From Scytalidium lignicola (taxonomy: Eukaryota > Ascomycota > Leotiomycetes): 60,056 bases of DNA. The first letter of the stretch is position 1. Every line of letters starts with the position of its first letter. Shown here piece after piece: positions 45,300 to 55,989 of the stretch. Below the pieces are notes generated by a model. It was not told the origin of the DNA. It did no database searches and was given only the letters and a program-made list of their open reading frames with translations. The translations under genes were made by a program, and so were the position numbers. The stretch is from contig NCSJ02000267.1 in NCBI GenBank assembly GCA_002812745.2, forward strand, positions 1-60,056, read 5' to 3'.

Positions 45300-45926
45300 A
45301 TGCCACCAAAACGCTTGTATTCTAACGACATTGTTCTAGAAGAAAAAGGAAGATCAAGGAAATACAAAGAAAGGTTGGGCTTAGGGGATTATATCAAGGA
45401 TAACGATATCGAAATGTTTCCTTATTCTTTCTGTCAGTAAAACAGCAAAACCTGTAAAATGGTTTCCGATTCAAGTAAGTGTAGCAAGTGTGCCTGGCGT
45501 GGGCAGAGGTGTGATTATGATGATTTGCTTGTTTCCTCCTAGGATGTCTACTAACGAGAAAAGGCGCGTCTAGATAAGGAGGAGGAAAAAACCATACAGG
45601 CTTTGGCCTCTATTTCCCAGGAAATGACTGAAAAGGCGGCTTGTCTTACTTAACTTCGTAAGCAGCGAAACTTTCTTCACAAGCATGCCGGTAAGATGCT
45701 TCGTCGTAGGCTGAAGACTCTTGATGAGCTGGACGCTGTGGAAGAGAAAGAGAGGCAAGAGAAACAGGATTCCTTGCAACCCCCAAAGTTGTATTCTACC
45801 AACTTAAGCGTGACTTCTTTCTCTGTTGTCAACCCTTTTCTTTCTGACCTTGTGATTCTATCACCTGGAAATCCGTTCTGGGATGAGTTTAACAATATGC
45901 CTCTAGTAACTCCTTACAGCTTATGA
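45300..45926 (+). pseudogene. Antisense Cys-rich coiled-coil ORF inside Gypsy element
   Basis: On the strand opposite gag-pol, a 209-codon frame runs from ATG 45300 to TGA 45926 with only four internal stops, all of the CAA/CAG-to-TAA/TAG type. It begins MPPKRLYSNDIVLEEKGRSR and has a Cys pattern (FCQ, TCK, KCSKCAWRGQRCDYDD) that could bind metal. A Glu/Lys/Gln-rich helical part (KARLDKEEEKTIQ; EELDAVEEKERQEKQ-like) and a low-complexity tail follow. It ends tail-to-tail with pol, overlapping by 38 bases. I do not know its function. The pattern of synonymous-looking preservation with only RIP-type stops suggests it was once a real gene of the element, not chance. Confidence 0.6.
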
Positions 45927-48900
45927 GGTTAAAAGTAGGTTCTTACCCATTCTCACTCTCTGGATATCCTATCTATTTAACCAAGTATTGCAGTTTCCTA
46001 TAATGCATCCTATGACTGATGATCTTCTCAACTTCATATTCTCTTTCCAGATTAACTTCTTCTAGCATTAATGTTTGAACGTTTTCAAGTGTTAATTCAA
46101 GAAGTAAAACATGGAAAACAAGATGTATCTTAATTGTTGCTAGTAATTTCAATTTATATGTTAAAGGTTTATAAACTTTTTTGATTTCATATAATCTTAT
46201 CTTTACCCAGTCTAGTTTATCGCTTAGTCTTGTTGTTTTGATGTTTTTTCTAAGAAGATAAACTTTATCCCCTTTTTTGTACACTAGTTTTATCAAGTGT
46301 CCATGATTATAGTACTTCTTCATTCTTTCCTTGGTATATTAAAGTAAGTTCCTGATCCTTTCTTGCATTTCTTCTATTTGTTTTGCATAAATTTCTGCTG
46401 ATTTGCTTGTAGACTCTAATTCCAGTCTGATGTGGAATCCCTCTGGTTCCTGTCCATAATTCGCATAGAATGAAGTGATCTTGGTTGATTTGTATAGTGC
46501 ACCATTGTATGCCATCTCCGCCATTAGCAAGTAATCAACCTAATTATCTTGATCATAATTGACATAGCATCTTAAGTATCCTTCTAACCACCTGTTCAAA
46601 TGTTCTGTTTTCTTGTTGGTTTGTGAATGCTATGTTGTTGACAACTTTCTCTTGATTCCTATTCTTGCTGTTATTGTTTCCCAAAACTTCGATGTAAACC
46701 TAATATTTCTATCAGAGATTATTTGTTTTGATAATCCTCATTAAGACATTATTCTTCGTAAAAATATATCAGCTACCTCTTCCACTCCTCAGGTCTTCTT
46801 GAACAGTTTAAATATTATATAATTAGTATGATGTTCAGTTACTACAAAGATGGAGTTATACTTAACCTTTGTCATGTAATCTGTAGAAACCAGTAGTTTC
46901 ATGATAAAATCCCATCTGATTAGTTCTTATGGATTGTTAGGTATTTGTATAAGGTGTAATTGTCCCCAAGGCTTCCTTCTTGAATTCTTAGCCTTCTTAC
47001 AGATTTTGCATTCCACGATTACTTTCTTAACTATTAACTGTAGTTTAATGATAAAGTAATCCTTATTAATTTAGTAATAGTATTAGGCTACTCCTATATG
47101 TCCAGTATATAACAAGCTATACTGTTCTCTGACAAACTCTTCTACTAATTTCGTTGGTATGTATAACCTCTTGTTCTTATACCAAATGTCTTTAATTTTT
47201 TCCTACTTGCCTTTAGTCATGTCTGGTAAAGCATTCTCTTCTTTTTCCTTTTTGGTTGTTTCTCTGATTTGATCAGCCTAATGCTTGTTTGTTACTGCTA
47301 TAATAGCCATCAGTTGCCCTCTATTGTATACTAGGAATCCCTCTTCGTCTTCCTTCAATATAAGTTCACTTTCCTCTTTTTCCTTAGCTGAGTACTCAGG
47401 TTTCCAGCTTAGAACATCTACTCTTCTATTGTCTTCACCTTTAACATGAGTAATCTTAAAATCATACTCAGATAACTTTTCTGCCTATCATGCTTATCTT
47501 ATGTTCAACTACTTAGTTGTCATGAAGTATTGGAAGTTAAGGTGATCTGAACGTATATCAACTGTTTTGCTAGATTTAATAACATACACTCTCTAATGCT
47601 TCAGAGCTTCTACAATGGCTAACATTTCCTTATCTGATGTCTGATAATTTCTTTCTACAATGTTCAACTTTCTTGACCAAAATGCTAATAGTACCTGGTA
47701 ATGTTATTTACTGATCAGTTATGATTGTAATAACACAACTCTTAATGCTATGTTGGAGGCATCAGTTTTGATTCTTATTCCTTTTTCTAGATCAAAGATT
47801 CCTAAGAAATCTCCTTTCACAAAAGCATCCTTAATACTTTGGAATGCTTCTTTAACAATGTCATTCCATTTGTAAGCTTAATCCTTCTTTGTAAGTTTAG
47901 TCAATGGTGTGAAGATTTTAGAATAATCTTTCACAAATCTTCAGTAATAGTTGGCTAACCCTAAAAAACTCTGTAATTGCTTAATAGTCTTAAGTGGTTC
48001 TCATTCCTTGATTGACTGAATTTTATCATCAAGGGTTTCTATCCTTTCTCTAGAAATGCGATGTCCTAAGAACTGAACTTGTTCTTTATAAAATTTGCAT
48101 TTTACCAGTTTACAGTACAATCCTGCCTCCTACAATACTTGTAGAACAAGCTTGACATACTCCTTATATTCTTTGATACTCTTTGAGTATATGATTATAT
48201 CATCAAGATATACCATCATGAATTTCTCTAAGTATTTTTCTAATATCCAGTCTATCATTCTTTGTTACGTTGCTAGAGTATTGGTCATACCAAACATTAT
48301 AACCAATAGCTTAAATAATCCGTATTTCGTTTGAATGGCAACTTTCCATTTGTTACCTCTTTTAATCCTAACCAGATTAAACACTGACCACAAGTCCAGC
48401 TTGGTGAATATGACAACTCCCTTCAGCTTGTCCATCATTGAATCTATCAATGGTAAGGGATATTGGTCTTTCTTAATTCTACTATTCAAGTGTTTGTAAT
48501 CACCATAAGGTCGTCCTAACGGATTGTCTTCNTTTTTTTGTGTAATGTAGTGGTACTCTGGCTTCACTGTGACCTTCTCTATACAGACCTTTGGGAACTA
48601 TTTTCTCAAGCAACCATTTCTTTGTTGCCTCATCCTCAATAAGAGTTGTTTGATAAATTAGTCTGTAAGCTAGTCTGAACTCCTCTTTGAGCTTTATCTC
48701 ATGATCTTATGGTTTATGCTTGAGTAAGGCCGAATCATCAGGTCTTTCTGTAAATAACTCTAGCCATTCATAATATTCCTCAAGTATATGCTTTATGGTT
48801 TCGTTAACATGGACAACTCCCAAAGATACAGTTTCTTCTAAGAAGGTAATCATACCTGTTCTCCAATCGATTATTAGATTATACTTCCTCATCTATTCAA

Positions 48901-51664
48901 TTCCTAATATAACCTGATATGTTCCTAACCTTGTAACATCAAAAGATATCTTCTCTTGGTAGCTTCTACTATACCTCATATCTAAGTTCCGAGTTTGAAC
49001 ATCGACATGCTTCTAAACTTTGGTACTGTTCGCTAACGATATCAGATAGCTATCATCCTTGACTCTTATGTTGAGTCCAAGTTGTTTTATGACTTGTTTA
49101 CTGATGAAGTTCCTTTTGGCTCTTGAATTAATCAAGGCCCTCACTAGCTTTCCACACAACGTTATGTCTATGTATAATGAACTTCTACTGTTCATAGAGT
49201 AAAGATTGATGTTTCTAACACTGTTAACTGACATGTCGTCGCTGATCTCTAGATTTTCAACGTTTTCTTCTAATTCCTCGAAGAGTATTGTTTGTCTTTT
49301 AATAAGATTCTTCAGTCTTAGTCTGTTTAAGCTTCCATCGTTCATAAATGCTTGTGTATCCTGTACCTATTCTGCCATTTCATTTCCAAGGCATTCCTTT
49401 ATCTCAGTGATAAAAACATCACTTACCATGGGAATCCTTCCTCCAGAATTCAAAGGGTATGCTGTTACTTCCTGGTTAAACTATTAATCGATTCTCTGTA
49501 GTAATTCATCTTCTCCTAGTAGCATAATAGATACTTCCAAAGGTAGTGAATCTTCCTCTAGTTCATTAACCGTAAGTAACACTTCCATATCCTAATTGGC
49601 TAGTTCAACAACAATCTCCACTAGTTCCCTCTATTCTTGTTAAGCATGATATTGCTCAGCTTCAGGCAGTTGTTCCACTGATTTTCCTAATCCTCAGATT
49701 TCTCTGTACTGAGTTTCAGCTTCTAGTCAGTCTTGCTAGTAGGTTATCATTGGAAGTCCTTCATATTGCATGTTGTATCTTCCTTATACAACATGGCTTA
49801 GTCCTTCTTCAATTACCATCCAAGCATCCTTAAACATCTGATCAAAGTCATCCTGAATCCAAGTCCTTTCCACTGGTAGGAGGAACTCACGTGATCTCTT
49901 CTTTATGATGATACTTTGGAGGTTAGTCTTATAGACTAGAGCAAGGTCTCCAATATCAAGTTCACATGCCTTGACAGTCACTTCTTCTTACCATATGGTT
50001 TGGAAAAGCTAACTTCTGTCCAGGATCTCCTATCCTCTTAATCCTCTTATGCCAATCATGAGGTAATATCTTAAGACTAATAGCTCCCCAGAAATGGGAT
50101 ATTGTTCTGTTAGTATAGCTTTGAAGTCTGTTGGCACAATCATCTAAATTCTACTAACTCTTGGAATCAATCTCCATTTACCTTGCCCTTTATTCTGGTT
50201 GTTATCTTAAGGATGTCTTATATGTCGAGTTCTTTCCATAAGTACAGAATCCGTCTCAAGGATTCTTGCTATCACTATCTTGTCTGCATTAGTCTTGATG
50301 ACATGATATAATACAGTTACCAAATCCTGGTAATCTCCTTCTTCTGAGGAGTTATCTTCCTTGCTTAAGCCTTCTTTGTCCAAAGATTCTGACAGGATAT
50401 CCATAATTCTTGGAATTCTCATAGCTTCAACTTTAACTGATGCACTTACCTTATTGTCTTTCTTATAAGTATTTGCCATATGTCTAGAAAGTCTATACTT
50501 AAAACACAACTTGTTTTTTCTTTTGTTGTCAAGTTCTTCAGGGGAGATTCTAAAGGAATTCCCTTTTTTGTTCTTCCTTCCAAAGTATTTCTTTCCTTTC
50601 CCTTTAAAGAACTTTCCTTTCTTCATAGCATTTAACTCCATAAAGTCCTCATGATCCTTCTTACTTTCAGTCTTCTTACGGTTGAAATAAGACCCTCCTT
50701 TCTTGTCCAAGATTATTTCATATTGTTCATTCCTAATCTTGATTGACAAGTCAACAAGAGCATCGAATATGGTAATTGTAAGTCATCAGTACAGTTCTTC
50801 TTTAATGGAATCCTTAAGTCCAGTCTTATATTAATGTATATGTACTTCTTCTCCTTAGTTGACTGAAACTGCATACTAGCAATAAAGCATTACATATTCA
50901 CTAAGGCTTTTAGTTTGTTTGAGGTGAGCTAATCGTCTTTTAACATTCCTTTTTTCATCAACATCCTTGTACAAGCGTTTAAGTTCCCCTGTGTAGTTCT
51001 CTTAACTCCTAAGGATATTTCTTACTCCTTGGTTAGTTGTTCCTCCGTTTGTCATGAACTATTTGTCTTTAAAGGGTTGAAACCAAGTTTCAGCTACTCC
51101 CCTTAAGTATGTGGATGCCCATAGAACCTTATGTATGTCTTTAGGCAATAAGTAATCATTCAATACCAAATAAGTTCCTGTCTGTACAAGATATGCCTTA
51201 AGCTTCTTTTTGTCCTCATAGAACAAGTCTGGCCTAGCGATTTTGACTTCTCTAAGTATTGCCATTAGAACTTGTTCGTCGTCGTCTTCTGGTTCAGAGT
51301 CTAGGTCAAGGTCTGGGCTTGGAGCTCTTGGTACTTGAACTGGTTCTAGGTTAGGTTTAAGTAATGGAGGTGCTGGCTTCTTTCCTGAAGCTCTTGACGA
51401 TTCTCTAACAGTTGATCCTTCTGTTGACTTAGTAGGTTGCTTTAGCAGCATAACAACTTCCTCTAACACTCCTTCCTGGATGTTAGTTTCCTCGATAGTC
51501 TGGTTCTTATCTTGGTCTTCCTTAAAGCTATCTTCCAAACTTTCCTCAGATACTTCCTCAGATCCTTCTTCAGATTCCTCCTCAAAGCCTTCTTCAGAAC
51601 CTTCTTCAAGTTGTTGTTCGTTATTGTTATTTACCGGTATGTCTGTTTCCAAATCCTGATTCAT
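45889..51664 (-). pseudogene. Gypsy gag-pol polyprotein with chromodomain, mutated
   Basis: A single frame from ATG 51664 to TAA 45889. Its span is 1925 codons plus exactly one base, and that base is the N at 48532; otherwise only stops break it. In order: acidic Gag with a Glu-rich N terminus and WFQPF; a zinc knuckle near 50505 with spacing C-x2-C-x4-H-x4-C, but the second and fourth ligands read Tyr (TAT for TGT); an aspartic protease near 49125, where the active Asp-Ser-Gly reads Asn-Ser-Arg. Reverse transcriptase follows (FTKLDL at ~48400, YLDD at ~48210), then RNase H, integrase and a C-terminal chromodomain (EYEVEKIISHRMHYRKLQYL, IGYPES). All these changes are G-to-A on the sense strand. 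It is inactive as it stands. Confidence 0.9.
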
Positions 51665-51685
51665 CAAGATAGGTAGTGTTCAAAA

Positions 51686-52033
51686 TGTTACAAAACTACA
51701 CCATCCAAGTCACTGGATAGCTAAGGGTAAGGTAGATGTTCAAGAACAACGGAAATGTGTGACACAGGCAACTAGGTCAAGGGCAGGATACAGTAATGTA
51801 TTTAGGTTGAACACAAGGAGTCTACTCTCATGTTCCTACAATGTGCTTATATAGATAATAAAATCCAACTGAAGCCTTTGGACCTCCCTAGGTCCACCAA
51901 GTCCGTGGACCCCCTGGACCCCCCTAGGTCCCCCGGGTCCTAGTCACGTGATTGCTAGGTTCTCTATATACACTCTGCCATGTATCGAGCCTCAGGCCTA
52001 CACCAATCAGCTTGTTAGGTAAAACCCGTAACA
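51686..52033 (-). repeat. 5' LTR (minus-sense) of Gypsy element
   Basis: 348 bp, the partner of 44863-45210, followed by GTTCA. It keeps the palindromic GGTCC/GGACC cluster (~51880-51940). Confidence 0.93.
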
Positions 52034-52759
52034 GTTCAAGAGATTTAAAGCTAAGGAGGCTCTTAAATCTAAAAAGTACAAAGGTTTATATAAGTAGATA
52101 GTTTTCCTAGTTAGATAAAGCTTTGTACTCAACTTAAATTGAATATCTTATAAAAAGATCTTCTAATAACAACTTAACTAGTGCTTATGACTTTATATTT
52201 GTGTAAAACCCTTAAATGAACAATATAATATTATTATACAAAAGATACATAAATATTCTATTAATAAGTATATAAAGTATATTACACTTTAAGTATTACT
52301 TTATATAATACTTATAAAGTTATAAGTAACTATGTTGACTATAAATACAAGATTAATACTTATAATAAGAATAAAGAAAACTAACCTCTTACTTAAGGAA
52401 AAAGTAATNAAAGACAAAAGTAAGTAAGTTAAAGACTTAAACATTAAAAGTAATATTATTAGACAAATTTGATAAGATTAAGTCTAAGTTATAACTCTTC
52501 TTAGTTTAATATAAAATATATATTACCTTTAATAATAAGAAGTTTGATAATGAATAGACTGGCTGATCGGTCCAGACCGGACCAGACCGTGGGTTTTGTG
52601 GGGACTGTTTCGAGACCGTGGTCTGTACAGTCTGGACCATACAGACCATGGTCTAAAGCCAAAANTTTGAGACCAGACTGTACGGTCTACAGTCTGAAGC
52701 TAAAATTTTAAGACCAGACCGTGAGATTATAGTCTAGTCCGACAACAAATGTAGGGACT

Positions 52760-52836
52760 GAATATTAGTGTCAGACCGTACAGTCTGGTCTCCACGGTCT
52801 GGTCCAGCCAGACTGTACAGTCTGACACTAATATTC
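52760..52836. repeat. 29-bp-arm inverted repeat (hairpin) inside hAT-like element
   Basis: Arms 52760-52788 and 52808-52836 are complementary with one mismatch (outer ends GAATATTAGTGTCAGAC and GTCTGACACTAATATTC), with a 19-base loop. Either strand's transcript would fold strongly. Confidence 0.85.
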
Positions 52837-53033
52837 CTTAATCAGGTAAAGCTTATTTCCAATTTAGGTTATATTACCGTTACAGTCTAGCATTACGGTC
52901 TCACAGTCCAGACCATACGGTCTACGGTCTGAGATTAAAATTTTGAGACCAGACCGTGAGACTACAGTCTGGTCTGACAACAAAAGTAAGGACCGTTTCA
53001 TAGTTCAGTCTCAAAACCTTAAAACCGAACTGT

Positions 53034-53071
53034 GTGGCTTACAGTCTCGTCCAGACAAGACTGTAAGCCAC
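53034..53071. repeat. Second perfect hairpin in hAT-like element
   Basis: GTGGCTTACAGTCT pairs perfectly with AGACTGTAAGCCAC (14-bp arms, ~10-base loop). A third copy of one arm follows at ~53104-53118. Confidence 0.8.
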
Positions 53072-55989
53072 GGTCTCGCTTAAATTTTTACGGACAAGAC
53101 CATGTGGCTTACAGTCTTGTCCAGACAGGACCACGGTCCAATGCAACGGTCTAGCCAGTCTAATAATGAAGAAGATTAAGTATTATAAGTTATGATATAC
53201 TTATAAAGATTAATATTTAATTAAATTAAAGTATTCTTGAAAAATTACCTTAAACATTAAACTAATAACAAGTAAAGAATTCTTCTTTAAGTAATAAAAA
53301 TCTTTAGTAGTTAAGAAGGGTTTAAGAAGAAAATTAATAAAGTCTTTAAGGATATCAACAAAGTATACTAAGTAAAAAGGCATTTGTAAAGATTATAACA
53401 AACAATCTTAATAATTAATTATATTATAGAATATAAACAATTTACAAGTAAGATAATATAAAGTAATTTAATATATACAATTATGTTTTATCAAAGATTA
53501 AAAAAAGTCAATTAAGGATAAAGTAATCAAGGATAAACGATTAAATACATTGAACATCATAATTAAAAAAATCTATTATCTAAGACAATTCTCTTTATAA
53601 AAGAAAGCTTAATAAAAAAAAGACTTAATACAAGAAGAGTAAGTTAAAAGAAGTTAAGAAAAACAATATTAGTAGATTATGAAGATTTAATGGATTTGAA
53701 TATTATAAGAAAAGAGTATTTACNAAAAAAAGAAGATCTTACTAGAAAAGATAAAGAGGCAAAAGGATAAAAATCTTTATTATTAATGTAAATTACTAGA
53801 ATATATAATATCATTATATTNAAAAAGGTAATACCTTTAAAAAAAAGNAAAGAAAGTCATATTAACTAAAGTGAATTTAGTAAATAAAAAGCATTTAATT
53901 GAAGAAGAACTTGAGGAAAGAAGAATTTATATATAATTAAGTAAATTGTATTTAGAAGNAAAAACTAAAAAAAGTAAGAAGAAGAATACTTATTACTTAA
54001 TATTATAATATTTAAAAAATCTTAAGTTAGAGAAAGAATAATTTTAAGAAGCTTAAACTTTNAAAAGAACTTAGTAAAGACAAGGCTAGAAAATCATTAA
54101 GACAAAATAAATATAATAAGAACTTTTGATTATTTTAAAACCTACTTATATAATTAAGATATTAGTAAAGGTATAAATAAGGTTATTATNAAAAACTTAA
54201 AATAGAAGTATTAAGTATGTTAAAGACTAAAAGAACAGTTTGAATATTAGAATATTTTTTTATTATTATTATCAAAGTTAAATTGTTAAGTAATATTCAA
54301 AAAAATCATTAAGATTACAAGTTAAGCTTAGAAGGTAAACAATCTACTTAAAGTTCTTTATGAAAACAAAGAAGAATAATAAGGATATAAATTAAGTAAA
54401 ATCTACTAGTTTAATAAAGAATATCCTGAAGAAAAAATCAAGGTTATTAATTATGTTAAAGAATATAATATTAAACAAAGTTAAAACTTAACAAAGGTTA
54501 ATAGTACATAAGGAGAAGGACTCTTTTATAAAATAATTAACCTTGTAAAAGTTATTTATCATCAGAATATAAAAGTTATGATTAACTTAAGGAATAATAT
54601 AAATTTAATATTTATATAAGTAATAAGTTTATTAAGAATTCATATTATAGTCAAGTTAAAGGGATATCTTGTTAGAATAGTTAATAAAACAATAATAAAA
54701 GAAGTAATAATACTTAAGACTAAATTATATATTATAATCATAAAAAGTTATAAGAAGATAATCAAGTTAGATGTTATAAACATTAAGAAGTATAAGATAA
54801 TCTTAAGATTATTTATAAATAAAGAATTATAATCTTAAAATAAATTAAACTACTTATAAAGTTAAGTTTATAAGATATTAATATAATAAAGTAGATAACT
54901 TCAGACTTGTAAAAGTATATAATGTTATAATTAACAGTAAATAAAACTTAGAAGGAGCCTTAACTTTATACTCTTAAATACTAGAATAGTATAAAGAATT
55001 TAAGGAATTATTTACAAAATAACTTAAAGATACAACGTTATTAGAACATTATAAATAAGATTATAAAATACTATAAAAAAAAGGATTTGAATTGCTTTTC
55101 AGACTTATATATCTTATTAACCCAGTATAAGATAAAATTATTAAAGAATAACTAGACAAGATAATGATTAAAGGATTTATAAAAGAATTATAATCATTAT
55201 ACAGAATGCCTTTAATATTTATGTTAAAGTCAGAGGATTCTCAAAGAAGGCTTTGTAAAGACTATAAAGAAATTAATACAAGAATTATGCTAAACTAGTA
55301 TTTGTTACCTTTGATATTAGTTATAAAAGATAAGTTAATAAAAGTTATAATCTTTACTAAATTAGATTTTTAAGCAAGTTTTAATTTGATTAAAATGAAA
55401 AAAGGTAAAGAATAAAAAAAAGACTATATAAACAAAATACAAATTGTTTAAAAGCTTAATTATACTGTTTAAGCTTATTAATACTTTAATTATTATATAA
55501 ATAGTTAACAACAAAATTATTAAAAAAGTTTTTGGATAAATTCATAATAGTATACTTAAATAACATTTTAATCTACTTAAAGACTAAAGAAGAATATAAA
55601 AGACATGTTAAATAAGTTTTAGAAGTATTACTCAAGGAAAGAATATATTATAAACTAACTAAATATGAATTTTATATCAAAGAAGTTAAGTTTCTAAGAG
55701 AAATTGTTATTATTAGTAGATTTAAAATAAATTTAAAAAAGATTAAAACAATTAAGGATTAAGTTAAACTAAAGAATATCAAGGATATATAATCTTTTTT
55801 AAGATTAACAAACTATTATAAATAATATATTAAGGATTATACAATAATCATTAAATTATTAACATCCTTAATAAGGAAGGATAAGTTATTTGTATAGAAC
55901 TAGGAAAAACNAAAAAGCTTTTCAGATGTTGAAGAATATTTTCAAAGACTAAATGTTAGTATAACTTAACTTAAAGAAACTGTTCTAAA

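Larger units (their letters stand above)
44863..52033 (-). mobile_element. Ty3/Gypsy chromovirus LTR retrotransposon, mutated
   Basis: A 7171-bp element with 348-bp LTRs (44863-45210 and 51686-52033), both TGTTA...TAACA, and a perfect 5-bp target duplication GTTCA (44858-44862 and 52034-52038). Its sense strand is minus. A purine tract (GAAAAGGGATAA) sits directly before the 3' LTR at 45211-45222. The gag ATG (51664) is only 21 bases after the 5' LTR, so the leader is extremely short. Domain order gag, protease, RT, RNase H, integrase, chromodomain identifies a chromovirus. The LTRs differ mostly by transitions. Confidence 0.95.
52555..53162. mobile_element. 608-bp hAT-like non-autonomous element, palindrome-dense
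   Basis: The ends are perfect 10-bp inverted repeats (TAGACTGGCT...AGCCAGTCTA), flanked by an 8-bp direct duplication ATAATGAA (52547-52554 and 53163-53170), as hAT elements make. The related copy 2 has the uninterrupted site near 56312-56325 (TTTAATAATAAAGAAGAC), which confirms the insertion. The interior is much richer in G+C than its host and is built from repeated GACCGTG, CAGTCTG and GGTCTGG words in both orientations. It has no coding capacity. Insertion postdates the mutation of the host copy, judging by composition. Confidence 0.82.

Noticed and set aside
52760..53160. Possible CRISPR-like repeat array
   Set aside because: Repeated words are irregular, in both orientations, without constant spacer length, and the host is eukaryotic; an inverted-repeat transposon explains them.
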